From NCBI RefSeq assembly GCF_000243095.1, contig NZ_AHJE01000021.1, positions 1 through 45,328 of the forward strand: a stretch of DNA of 45,328 nucleotides, read 5' to 3'. Origin of the DNA: Cupriavidus basilensis OR16 (GTDB lineage: Bacteria > Pseudomonadota > Gammaproteobacteria > Burkholderiales > Burkholderiaceae). The position numbers and the translations under genes are program-made. The notes beneath the pieces are model-generated. The model did no database searches and had not been told where the DNA came from. It saw only the letters and a list, made by a program, of their open reading frames with translations. This document shows, in pieces, positions 36,484-45,328 of the stretch (positions are counted from its first letter, which is position 1; the number at the start of each line of letters is the position of its first letter).

Positions 36484-37558
36484 GGATGGCTCCCTTGGCA
36501 TCTCGTTGCTGCGCTTGCTGGGTTTCGTCATCCAGCACCTTGCCTTGCTCAACCACCGCCTCGCCGTCCAGCCGCACCGTGCAATGGCGCACGGGGATAT
36601 CGATATGGCAGGCCGTGGTGCGGCTGCCGCCGGCTTCGTTGTTCGGGCCGAAGGAGCACAGGAAGTTGCCTTCGAACGCGCGCGCATCCATGCCGATGGT
36701 GGCCTCGCGGTCATACATGGCGAGCGTGGACCAGCGCGCGCGCGGCTGCAGCCCCAACCCAATATGCGACATGGCATAGGCCTCGGGGTCGTTGAACGAG
36801 GCCATGTAGTCGCTCAGCAGTTCGGCATCCAGGCCGCCTGCGATGCTGGTGACGTAGCCCTTCTTTACCGTAATGTCGATCGGCTCCTGCACGTAAGACT
36901 TCATCGGCAGCAGGATGTCGCCGCGATCAAGCACGATGCGCCCGTTGGTGCCGCCCTCGTCCGGCCAGGTCAGCACGAAGCCGCTTGGCCAGTGGTCCCA
37001 GCGGCCCGGCTCATCGACAAAGCCATACTCGCTGATGGCGGGAAACTCCCCCAGCGCGCAGCGCAGGTCGGTGCCGGCATCGGACGTGATGTGCATCTCC
37101 CGCGCGCGCGCCAGCCGCGCCGTGGCGGCTTTCACGCGGGTGCGGTCCCCTTCGGTGGGCACCAGCCGCACCAGCACCTCGGGCGGCTCCACCGCCAGCA
37201 GGATCTTGGTGCCGCCGGAAAGGATCTCGTGCTGCTCGGGCGAGAACAGCAGCGTCATCAGGTCCAGCACCAGGTCGCTGGCCTTGAGCGCGGCAATGGC
37301 GGCCGGGTTGCCGGTCAGCGGCGTGGTGCCGAGGTACGCCAGCGCGTCACGGCTCAGCGCCTTGTCTGCGTTGACCGGCGGCAGGTCCAGGCGGTTGACG
37401 ATGGCACCCATCGCGGCGGCCGCCAGCTGCGCGGTGCGCAGCGTTTGCGGATGGGTGGCGGCGCCGGTCAGCACCGTGACGGTCTGCCCGGGCTGCAGCC
37501 TGGATAGCGTGAGCACCTGGCGCCAGGCCTGGGTCAGGTCGTGATCGCTTACTGGCAT
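36476..37558 (-). CDS. nicX: 2,5-dihydroxypyridine 5,6-dioxygenase
   Basis: A 360-aa Fe(II) ring-cleaving dioxygenase unlike the common extradiol folds; it resembles the M29 aminopeptidase group. His265 (MSHIG), His318 and Asp320 (CHIDIP) fall at exactly the numbers of the iron ligands reported for P. putida NicX. It opens 2,5-dihydroxypyridine to N-formylmaleamate. The start is the ATG at 37558 (MPVSDHDL) behind GGAG. The nicD stop is 39 bases upstream, nicF overlaps downstream, so these belong to one operon. Confidence 0.92.
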   Translation of the reverse strand: MPVSDHDLTQAWRQVLTLSRLQPGQTVTVLTGAATHPQTLRTAQLAAAAMGAIVNRLDLPPVNADKALSRDALAYLGTTPLTGNPAAIAALKASDLVLDLMTLLFSPEQHEILSGGTKILLAVEPPEVLVRLVPTEGDRTRVKAATARLARAREMHITSDAGTDLRCALGEFPAISEYGFVDEPGRWDHWPSGFVLTWPDEGGTNGRIVLDRGDILLPMKSYVQEPIDITVKKGYVTSIAGGLDAELLSDYMASFNDPEAYAMSHIGLGLQPRARWSTLAMYDREATIGMDARAFEGNFLCSFGPNNEAGGSRTTACHIDIPVRHCTVRLDGEAVVEQGKVLDDETQQAQQRDAKGAIHA

Positions 37559-37596
37559 TTTCTCTCCTTTTCGGGTGAAGCAGCGGATCAGCCGGA

Positions 37597-38439
37597 TCAG
37601 GCCGCGGCCTGGTCCGGCAGCAGCGGCGCACCGAGGAAGTCGCCGAAGGCGCGGTAGAAGCCCGCCTCGTCGTCCCACGGGATCATGTGGCCGGCGTCCG
37701 GCACGTGTGCAACCTGCACGGCAGGCAGCAAGCCGCGGATTTCCTCGATGTCCGCGGCGCGGATCACGTCGCCGCGGCCGGCCACCATCAGCAGCGCGGG
37801 GACCTGCACCGACGGCATGTCCGCATGCACGTCGTCGCGATGGAAGTCCTCGAAGCTCGCCACGATGGCGCGCTCGTCGCAGGTGTGCAGCCACTCGGCG
37901 CGCAGGCGCAGTTGCTCATCCGTCCACGTCGGGCAAAAACGGCGCATGCCTTGCGCGTCGATGCCCTGGCGCGCCAGGCGGATCGAATCCACGTACCACG
38001 GCAGTTGCGACGGATAGGCACGCCGTCCCGGGCCGGATACCGGCGGGTCCACCATGACCAGGCGGGTCAGCCCGGCGGGCTTGCCACGCGCGGCGCGGAT
38101 GCCGATGCGCGCGCCCATGGAATGACCGACGATGGCATAGCGCGCCAGGCCGAGCGCCTGCGCAAAGGCAACCACATCCGCCGCCTGTGCGTCCAGGCCG
38201 TAGTCCAGCGCATCGCCGGCCTCGGACAGGCCGCGCCCACGCACGTCCAGGATGTAGGTATCGAAGTGCTTGCCGAACTGCTCGCCGACAAAGCCCCAGG
38301 TGACCGCCGGGCTGGTGATGCCGGGCACGATCACCACGGCGTCGCGCTGCGCGCGCGCGCCGATGCTGCCGCCGTAACGCAGGTAATGCTGGCGGATGCC
38401 GTTGGCATGGACGTTGCCGCCACAAACAAAGGTGCTCAT
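37597..38439 (-). CDS. nicD: N-formylmaleamate deformylase
   Basis: A 280-aa alpha/beta hydrolase. The oxyanion region is VPGITSPAVTWGF, the nucleophile Ser lies in GHSMGARIG, the acid in VMVDPPVSG and the His in VPDAGHMIPWDD. NicD removes the formyl group from N-formylmaleamate to give maleamate and formate. The first 17 codons are duplicated upstream by a 261-bp tandem repeat, but the full-length copy starts at 38439 and is intact. It follows nicE and precedes nicX on the minus strand. Confidence 0.9.
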   Translation of the reverse strand: MSTFVCGGNVHANGIRQHYLRYGGSIGARAQRDAVVIVPGITSPAVTWGFVGEQFGKHFDTYILDVRGRGLSEAGDALDYGLDAQAADVVAFAQALGLARYAIVGHSMGARIGIRAARGKPAGLTRLVMVDPPVSGPGRRAYPSQLPWYVDSIRLARQGIDAQGMRRFCPTWTDEQLRLRAEWLHTCDERAIVASFEDFHRDDVHADMPSVQVPALLMVAGRGDVIRAADIEEIRGLLPAVQVAHVPDAGHMIPWDDEAGFYRAFGDFLGAPLLPDQAAA

Positions 38440-38908
38440 GTCAGTAGGCTCCCGAAAGCAATGCGCCCGCGCCGGGCACGATCGGCTCCAGGTCGAGCTG
38501 CTTGAGGAGCGCGTAGGTGGTGGCGATGGCGGCGGTGATCACCGGCTTGCCGGTCATGGCTTCCACCTTGGCCACCGCCGGCAGGGACGGCATCTGCACG
38601 CAGGCCGACAGCACGATGGCGTCCACGTCCTTGGTGTTCATCTGCGCTGCTGGCGGATGCCGTTGGCATGGACGTTGCCGCCACAAACAAAGGTGCTCAT
38701 GTCAGTAGGCTCCCGAAAGCAATGCGCCCGCGCCGGGCACGATCGGCTCCAGGTCGAGCTGCTTGAGGAGCGCGTAGGTGGTGGCGATGGCGGCGGTGAT
38801 CACCGGCTTGCCGGTCATGGCTTCCACCTTGGCCACCGCCGGCAGGGACGGCATCTGCACGCAGGCCGACAGCACGATGGCGTCCACGTCCTTGGTGTTC
38901 ATCTGCGC
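38387..38908. repeat. 261-bp perfect tandem duplication across the nicE/nicD junction
   Basis: Bases 38387-38647 and 38648-38908 appear identical. Each unit contains the start of nicD and the last 66 codons of nicE. The unit is 87 codons long, so frames are kept. The outer nicE (38702-39469) and the inner nicD (37597-38439) stay complete, while the middle holds fragments. Confidence 0.95.
38441..38641 (-). pseudogene. Duplicated 3' fragment of nicE
   Basis: From an internal ATG (MNTKDVDAIVLSACVQMPS) to the TGA, these 66 codons repeat the end of the maleate isomerase, including one catalytic Cys. A truncated nicD start at 38700 reads into it and stops after 20 codons. It is a by-product of the tandem duplication and unlikely to have a function of its own. 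Confidence 0.9.
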
Positions 38909-39469
38909 CACGATGCCGGGCAGCTTGGCCGGATCATGGCGGCCCACTTCCAGGTTGTCCGGGATTTCCAGCGCGCGCCAGTCCACCACTTCATAGCCTT
39001 CGTTGCGGATGTAGTCCACCACCAGCTCCGTCAGCGGCTTCATGTACGGCGCGACCACGGCGATGCGCTTGGCGCCGATGACCTTGAGCGCGTCAATCAG
39101 CGCGCCGGCGCTGGTGATCACGGGCGCATCAGCGCCGTTGGCAGCGGTATGGGCCTGCAGGCGCTTTTCAGAGACGCGATGGTAGCCGTGGCCCATCGCC
39201 ATAATGGCCACCAGGCAGGCATAGCCCAGCACGTCGACGCGGGCGTCGCTCAGTTCCAGCGCGCAGCGGTCGGACTCGGCATCCATGGCCGCGAGTTCCT
39301 CCTTGACCACCTTCTTCATGCGCATGCGGCTGGAATGGAAGGTAAAGCGTTCGGGGCGCACCTGCTGGCGCAACGTCAGCATCGCCGGGATCTCGGTTTC
39401 CATGGTGGTGTTCGAGCTCGGCACGATCTGGCCGATACGGAAAATTTTCTGCACTGTCGACTCCGTCAT
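38702..39469 (-). CDS. nicE: Maleate cis-trans isomerase
   Basis: A complete 255-aa member of the Asp/Glu racemase superfamily. The two catalytic cysteines are Cys85 in LGYACLVAIM and Cys203 in LSACVQMPSL. IVPSSNTTMETEIPA is the substrate-binding start of the maleate isomerase group. It turns maleate into fumarate, which ends the nicotinate route in the TCA cycle. It is the first gene of the minus-strand operon nicEDXF. Its promoter is at 39568-39596. Confidence 0.92.
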   Translation of the reverse strand: MTESTVQKIFRIGQIVPSSNTTMETEIPAMLTLRQQVRPERFTFHSSRMRMKKVVKEELAAMDAESDRCALELSDARVDVLGYACLVAIMAMGHGYHRVSEKRLQAHTAANGADAPVITSAGALIDALKVIGAKRIAVVAPYMKPLTELVVDYIRNEGYEVVDWRALEIPDNLEVGRHDPAKLPGIVAQMNTKDVDAIVLSACVQMPSLPAVAKVEAMTGKPVITAAIATTYALLKQLDLEPIVPGAGALLSGAY

Positions 39470-39567
39470 CTGTCTGTTCTGTCCACCCGCCCTGGCGCCC
39501 GTCTTAGCGGAGAAGCGCCCTGCACGGCCGGACCGGAGCCTTCAGCGGTCTCCGTGTCCTGCGAACG

Positions 39568-39596
39568 ATTGTAGTGTACACATGCTATTTTCACAA
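39568..39596 (-). promoter_or_regulatory. nicE promoter with GTGTACAC operator in the spacer
   Basis: On the minus strand TTGTGA (39591-39596), a 17-base spacer and TACAAT (39568-39573) form a good sigma-70 promoter. The palindrome GTGTACAC at 39574-39581 abuts the -10 box. A repressor bound there would block RNA polymerase. Confidence 0.75.
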
Positions 39597-39687
39597 CAAG
39601 GCCTTCGCTTGCCGATGACGCACTGTTTCAGTGCCCACTGAATGAATAAACTCCTGATTTGGTGCTTGTTTTCACAGTTTGCTGGCA

Positions 39688-40990
<1,303 letters not shown>

Positions 40991-41045
40991 GCCACGCCCC
41001 AGCCAGGCCGCCGGGCGCCTTCGGGCGCCCCGGCCCCAGCGAGTG

Positions 41046-41579
41046 ATGTTCTACAACGCCCCCAGCCCCCGAATGAACACGCCCCGCCCCCTGTGCCTCC
41101 GGGTCAACCGGACCACGTACCAGCTCGATGCCGAGGTCGATCCCGACACGCCGCTGCTCTACGTCCTGCGCAATGACCTCGCCTGCAACGGGCCGAAGTA
41201 CGGCTGCGGGCTGGGCCAGTGCGGTGCGTGCACGGTGCTGGTGGACGGGGTGGCGGCGCGCTCCTGCGTGATTCCCGTCAAGGCGGTGGTGCAGCGTGCC
41301 ATCACCACGCTCGACGGGCTGGCCAGCGCCGGGCAGCCCGACCCGGTGCAGCAAGCCTTTATCGATGAGCAGGCCGCGCAGTGCGGCTATTGCCTGAACG
41401 GCATGATCATGACCGCCAAGGCACTCCTCGCGGAACACCCCGACCCCGATGAAGCGCAGATCCGCGAGGCGCTGCGCTTCAACCTTTGCCGCTGCGGCAC
41501 GCACGTGGAGATCCTGCGCGCAGTGCAGCGCGCCGCCGTGCTGCTGCGCCAGGCCGCCGGCCAGGATGGGGCGGCATGA
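41046..41579 (+). CDS. nicA: Nicotinate dehydrogenase 2Fe-2S subunit
   Basis: A 177-aa small subunit of the molybdenum hydroxylases. The plant-type cluster ligands are Cys54, Cys59, Cys62 and Cys74 (YGCGLGQCGACTV), and the second cluster ligands are Cys113, Cys116, Cys148 and Cys150 (CGYCLNG and LCRCGTH). It passes electrons from the Mo site to the next carrier. The ATG at 41046 gives nine extra residues; the ATG at 41073 (MNTPRPL) is equally plausible, as neither has a strong ribosome site. A further ATG overlaps its stop, and the cytochrome fusion follows nine bases later. Confidence 0.93.
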   Translation: MFYNAPSPRMNTPRPLCLRVNRTTYQLDAEVDPDTPLLYVLRNDLACNGPKYGCGLGQCGACTVLVDGVAARSCVIPVKAVVQRAITTLDGLASAGQPDPVQQAFIDEQAAQCGYCLNGMIMTAKALLAEHPDPDEAQIREALRFNLCRCGTHVEILRAVQRAAVLLRQAAGQDGAA

Positions 41580-41588
41580 GCGCGCGCG

Positions 41589-44588
41589 ATGACCTCGCCA
41601 TGGCAGGCCGGCCCCGCCGCATGGCAGCCGCCGCCCGAGCGCCTGTGGCTTGCCGGGCACGTCATCCGCCCGCCCGTGCTGGCATGGCACGCCGGCGCCT
41701 TGCGCAGCGCCCGCCTGATCGATTGCGACGATGCGGCCGCGCGCGCGTTGCCCGGCGTTGCCACGGTACTGCGCCGGGGCGACTTTCTCGGCATCGCCGC
41801 CGATACCGCGCGACAAGCGCTGCAAGCCGCCAACGCGCTGCGTGCCCGCTGGCAGGCCCCGCCGAAAGCGGCAGGCTCGAGCCTTCCGCTCGCCCGCCGC
41901 ATCGTTGCCGAACACGGCGACACCGCGCAGGCCATGGCGGATGCCGCTGGCCGGAGCGTGCAGGATTATCAATGGCCACTTGCCGGCCTGCAGGCCGCCG
42001 GCTGCTCCGCGATTGCGGACTGGCGCGACGGCGCGCTGCGCGTGTGGCTGTCCAGCCGCCGCCCCGGCGCGCTGCGGGCCGAACTCGCCGCCCTGCTCGG
42101 CATCGGCGAAGACCGCATCACCTTGATCTGCTGGCAGGCTCCGAGCCACGACGAAGATCCCCTGTACGCCCACCACGCCGCCGCCGATGCCGCCCTGCTG
42201 GCGCATTCGGCCGGGCGCCCGGTGCGCGTGCGCGTGGAGGCCCATGAGCTTGGTGCCACGCAGGCCGTGGTCAACACCCATATCGAAAGCGCCTGGACGC
42301 GCGCTGGCGCAATCGCCGCCTATGCCGTCAACACAGCCGTGGATGCACGCGGCAGCGCGGCGGTCATGCATGCGCCACCGCTGGCCTTGTGGCTGACCCA
42401 CACGACAGCGCCGGTCAGTGAAATGGAGCCGGAAGCATCCGCCGGACACGACGCGCGCGACGATGCCATCGTGCCCCCCTACCGCTTTGACAGCCTGAGC
42501 GTGGCGCGGGCCGACCTGCCGGGACAGCCGCGCGCGGCGGGCACGCCGGCGCAGACAGCGCGCGCCCACGTCTTCGCGCATGAGTCGCACCTGGACGAGG
42601 TAGCCGCAGCCAGTGCGCAAGATCCCGTGGCCTTGCGGCTGCGCCATCTCGACGACGTACGCGGCGCTGGCCTCGTGCGCCGCGTTGCGGCGCTGGCCAA
42701 CTGGCAGCCACGCGGCGTGCGCCCGCAGGCACAGCAGAACGTACGGCGCGGACGCGGCTTTGCGTACGCCAGCACCATCGAAGCCGGCCAGGCCGATGGC
42801 GGCCAGCCCGTGCATAGCTGGTCCGCATGGGTGGCGGAAGTCGAAGTGGATGCCACCACCGGCGAGGTCAGTGTCACCGGTGTTACGCTGGGACACGACA
42901 GCGATGCGGGTGAACCAGGCGGGGCCGACGCCCTGGCCTTGCAGCGGCAAGCCGCGCGCGCCGCGCAGCAACTCACCGTCGACGGCAGCCGCTTCGATAG
43001 CTGGCCCGCCGCCGACGTGCCCGCGGCACACGATGCCAGCCTGCCAGCGCTGGCCACGGCGCAGTTGCCGGAAGTGCGCATTGCCGGCGCGCTGAGCCCC
43101 GCCAACGCCACGCTTGGCACGAGCGCAGCGGCCACCCTGCCCGCCGCGCCGGCCGTGGCCAACGCCATCTTCGACGCCACTGGCGTGCGCCTGCGCGAGC
43201 CGCCCTTCAGCGGCGAACGTATCCGGCTCGCGCTGGCCGCGCAGGCCGATCCCGAGGGCACGCCCAAGCGCGGTGGCGCCCGCAAGCGCAACTGGCTGCT
43301 GGCCGGCGCCACCGCCGCGGCCGGCTTGTTTGCCACGGCCATGCCTTGGCGCGCGCCCATCGCCCCGGTGGCCCCGCCGGGGGCCGGCTTCTACTCGGCC
43401 GCCACCATCGAGCGCGGCCGGCTGGTGGCGGCGGCCGGGGATTGCGCGGTCTGCCACACCGCGCCCAATGGCGTGCGCAATGCGGGCGGGCTGGCGCTGG
43501 ACACGCCGTTTGGCACCATCTACAGCACCAACATCACGCCCGACACTGAGACCGGCCTCGGCAACTGGTCCTACGCGGCGTTCGAGCGCGCCATGCGCCA
43601 GGGCATTCATCGCGATGGCCGGCATCTTTACCCGGCGTTTCCCTACACCGCCTTCGCCAAGACCAGCGATGGCGACTTGCAGGCGCTCTACGCTTACCTG
43701 ATGGCCGCCGAGCCGGTGCGCGCCAAGGCGCCCGAGACCGCGCTGGCCTTCCCCTACAACCTGCGCCCGCTGATGGCCGGTTGGAACCTGCTGTTCCACA
43801 GCCCCAAGCCCTTCGCGGCCAACCCGGCCCGCTCGGCGCAATGGAACCGCGGCGCCTACCTCGCCGAAGGCCTGGGCCACTGTAGCGCCTGCCATTCGCC
43901 GCGCAACGCGCTCGGCGCCGAACAAGGCGGGCGCCGTTATCTTGGCGGCGGCGAGGCCGAGGGCTGGGAAGCGCCGGCGCTGGGCAAGCTGTCGCACGCG
44001 CCGGTGCCGTGGACGGAACAATCGCTGTTCGCCTACCTGCGCACCGGCTACGCCCCGCATCACGGCGCGGCGGCCGGGCCGATGGCGCCGGTGGTCCAAG
44101 AGCTGGCGCTGCTGCCCGAGGACGATGTGCGTGCCATTGCGCACTATGTCGCGTCGTTCGGCGACGCGCAGCCCGATGCGGCGGCGGCCAGCGCGCAGGC
44201 GCAACGCCTCGAGCAACGCAGCGCAGATGCCGCGCGCACGCTTGGCGGGCCTGCCGCGCGCCTCTACCAGAATGCATGCGCGGTCTGCCACCAGAGCGAC
44301 CAGGGCATCAGGCAATTCGGCATCAAGCCGTCGCTTGCGCTCAATACCAACCTGCACGGCGACAAGCCCGACAACCTGATCCGCGTGCTGCTCGATGGCA
44401 TTCCCGCACCGGCGGCGAGCGAACTGGGCTATATGCCGGCCTATGGCGAGAGCCTGGACGACCACCAACTGACGCAGCTGGTGCATTACCTGCGCGCGCG
44501 CTTCGCCCCCGACAAACCCGCCTGGGACAACGTGGACGATACGCTCGCGCGGCTGCGCGCGGCTCCCACTCACCCATCCAGTCATTAA
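41589..44588 (+). CDS. nicB: Nicotinate dehydrogenase subunit B: degenerate Moco-like domain fused to triheme cytochrome c
   Basis: A 999-aa fusion. Residues 15-560 resemble the large subunit of molybdenum hydroxylases from the a/b hammerhead onward, but the N-terminal Moco contact segment of NicB-type proteins is absent. The catalytic GxGE motif is replaced: LGTSAAATLP has Ala513 where the 782-aa paralogue has Glu. A hydrophobic segment (about 570-590) comes before three c-type hemes at Cys619 (CAVCH), Cys765 (CSACH) and Cys897 (CAVCH). P. putida NicB (about 1190 aa) also ends in three hemes. I infer that this chain carries electrons and may hold the complex together, while catalysis lies in the separate Moco subunit. 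Confidence 0.85.
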   Translation: MTSPWQAGPAAWQPPPERLWLAGHVIRPPVLAWHAGALRSARLIDCDDAAARALPGVATVLRRGDFLGIAADTARQALQAANALRARWQAPPKAAGSSLPLARRIVAEHGDTAQAMADAAGRSVQDYQWPLAGLQAAGCSAIADWRDGALRVWLSSRRPGALRAELAALLGIGEDRITLICWQAPSHDEDPLYAHHAAADAALLAHSAGRPVRVRVEAHELGATQAVVNTHIESAWTRAGAIAAYAVNTAVDARGSAAVMHAPPLALWLTHTTAPVSEMEPEASAGHDARDDAIVPPYRFDSLSVARADLPGQPRAAGTPAQTARAHVFAHESHLDEVAAASAQDPVALRLRHLDDVRGAGLVRRVAALANWQPRGVRPQAQQNVRRGRGFAYASTIEAGQADGGQPVHSWSAWVAEVEVDATTGEVSVTGVTLGHDSDAGEPGGADALALQRQAARAAQQLTVDGSRFDSWPAADVPAAHDASLPALATAQLPEVRIAGALSPANATLGTSAAATLPAAPAVANAIFDATGVRLREPPFSGERIRLALAAQADPEGTPKRGGARKRNWLLAGATAAAGLFATAMPWRAPIAPVAPPGAGFYSAATIERGRLVAAAGDCAVCHTAPNGVRNAGGLALDTPFGTIYSTNITPDTETGLGNWSYAAFERAMRQGIHRDGRHLYPAFPYTAFAKTSDGDLQALYAYLMAAEPVRAKAPETALAFPYNLRPLMAGWNLLFHSPKPFAANPARSAQWNRGAYLAEGLGHCSACHSPRNALGAEQGGRRYLGGGEAEGWEAPALGKLSHAPVPWTEQSLFAYLRTGYAPHHGAAAGPMAPVVQELALLPEDDVRAIAHYVASFGDAQPDAAAASAQAQRLEQRSADAARTLGGPAARLYQNACAVCHQSDQGIRQFGIKPSLALNTNLHGDKPDNLIRVLLDGIPAPAASELGYMPAYGESLDDHQLTQLVHYLRARFAPDKPAWDNVDDTLARLRAAPTHPSSH

Positions 44589-44663
44589 GCAGGCACTGAA
44601 CAAAACAAGGCTGGCCTGAAGCCATCGGGCCGCCATTTTTCCGGCAAGCCACCTTGCCGCCCC

Positions 44664-44705
44664 CCCCTGCCGCGCGTACGCGATGCATACGCCGCGCGGC
44701 AGGGG
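44664..44705. repeat. Large hairpin after nicB
   Basis: CCCCTGCCGCGCG and its exact reverse complement are 16 bases apart; inner GCGTA/TACGC bases can pair as well. It starts 75 bases after the nicB stop. There is no T-run, so it would protect the 3' end or help rho rather than terminate alone. Confidence 0.75.
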
Positions 44706-44772
44706 AAAACCCCAAGGAGAAAACCGCAGCCACGCTCTTGCTAGCTTGTTTTATGTAGCTTACGCTGAACGA

Positions 44773-44794
44773 TCATGTAGCGGGCACTACATGA
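44773..44794. promoter_or_regulatory. Palindrome before nicT
   Basis: TCATGTAG and CTACATGA are perfect eight-base arms around CGGGCA, about 208 bases before the transporter ATG. It differs from the GTGTACAC sites and may bind another regulator. Confidence 0.55.
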
Positions 44795-45001
44795 GTGCCG
44801 GATGAAGGAAAGCGGTGCCGCCCCTGCACAAGGACGGCGCGTAACACCCCGGCCAGCCCGCCGGAAACCAGAAAAAACAACACATCCATCACTGAACAGG
44901 CCTGGCCCGCTGCTTGCATAAGAGACAGCACAAGCCAGCCGCCCGCAGCGGTGGCAAAGACATACAAACGGTAGACAACGGTAAACAGTAAAGGAGTGAA
45001 C

Positions 45002-45328
45002 ATGTCGTATCAGTATCAAGACGGCGCGGCGGGCGTACTACCCGCGGCGGCCGAGCCAGACATCTACCGCAAGGTGACCTGGCGCCTGATCCCGTTCTTC
45101 TGCGCCTGCTATCTCGCCGCCTATCTCGACCGCATCAACGTCGGGCTGGCCAAGCTGCAGATGCTGGACGACCTGCACTTCAGCGAGACAATCTACGGGC
45201 TGGGCGCGGGCCTGTTCTTCGTGGGCTACATCCTGTTCGAGGTGCCCAGCAACCTGGTGCTGCAAAAAGTGGGCGCGCGCCTCTGGATCGCCCGCATCAT
45301 GGTGACGTGGGCCTGCTGTCCGGCGCAA
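45002..45328 (+). CDS. nicT: MFS transporter of the anion:cation symporter family, N-terminal part (NicT-like)
   Basis: From the ATG at 45002, with AAAGGAG at its usual distance, the frame reads an MFS start: TWRLIPFFCACYLAAYLDRI (helix 1), NVGLAKLQML, YGLGAGLFFVGYILFEVPSN (helix 2) and LVLQKVGARLWIARIM. The last codons read TWACCPAQ. One more G in the GGG run at about 45309-45312 would give TWGLLSGA, the family's helix 4 start, so a base seems lost near the window edge. NicT-type proteins import nicotinate or hydroxylated pyridines; the neighbourhood supports this. Confidence 0.85.
   Translation, partial: MSYQYQDGAAGVLPAAAEPDIYRKVTWRLIPFFCACYLAAYLDRINVGLAKLQMLDDLHFSETIYGLGAGLFFVGYILFEVPSNLVLQKVGARLWIARIMVTWACCPAQ

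Larger units (their letters stand above)
44589..45001. other. Leader region between nicB and nicT
   Basis: 413 bases without a credible gene. They hold the large hairpin at 44664-44705 and the palindrome at 44773-44794, and end with AAAGGAG in front of the transporter ATG. This is probably where nicT transcription is controlled. Confidence 0.7.

Overview
The window is GC-rich and almost fully coding. Gene content and order (acoR-acoXABC, a complete nic cluster, dmeRF, copCD) point to a Cupriavidus/Ralstonia-like betaproteobacterium (Burkholderiaceae). This is inferred from gene order and protein resemblance; there is no rRNA or tRNA here. The left edge cuts a short-chain dehydrogenase (SDR) and the right edge cuts an MFS transporter.

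Layout. (1) 1-8918, plus strand: a tight operon for an unassigned catabolic route. It encodes an SDR, a one-chain E1 (alpha+beta fused) 2-oxoacid dehydrogenase, a VOC protein, a lipoyl E2, an E3, a second SDR, a GabD-type aldehyde dehydrogenase and an AroE-like protein. (2) 8919-10348: a HigBA toxin-antitoxin module between two 142-bp direct repeats, then hairpins and a hexanucleotide tract. (3) 10349-19775, minus strand: acoR, a sigma-54 promoter, acoXABC (acetoin cleavage), an SDR, a lipoate ligase-like protein and an alpha-methylacyl-CoA racemase. (4) 19998-28847: a mixed region with a haloacid dehalogenase, aldo/keto reductase, chemoreceptor, DMT exporter, GNAT, LLM monooxygenase, three regulators and a DUF454 membrane protein. 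(5) 29172-31969: copCD and a divergent dmeRF-like metal efflux pair. (6) 32085-45328: a nicotinate degradation cluster with nicR, a molybdopterin subunit, a nicS-like TetR, nicF, nicX, nicD, nicE, nicC, nicA, a cytochrome-fused nicB and nicT.

How it works together. The nic cluster has every step from nicotinate to fumarate: hydroxylation (NicA with Moco and cytochrome subunits), 6-hydroxynicotinate to 2,5-dihydroxypyridine (NicC), ring opening (NicX), deformylation (NicD), deamidation (NicF) and maleate isomerisation (NicE). NicX, NicC and NicE keep their key residues. The molybdenum function appears split: a separate 782-aa protein keeps the catalytic Glu motif, while the Moco-like half of the cytochrome fusion has Ala there. 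The aco genes cleave acetoin with a lipoyl-hydrolase E2; the lipoate ligase-like gene could serve both this and the first operon's E2.

A striking general feature is how many genes are broken or shortened. Seven genes look internally deleted (aroE-like, the SDR at 12445, acoC, acoR, araC, the LLM monooxygenase, copD), and the left-edge SDR may be an eighth. An 11-bp duplication breaks the E3 gene, single-base shifts hit the XRE-cupin regulator, the TetR gene and the right edge, and a 261-bp tandem duplication sits at the nicD/nicE junction. Several of these proteins are otherwise perfectly conserved, so assembly or sequencing error is at least as likely as real decay. Functional claims for these genes should be read in that light.
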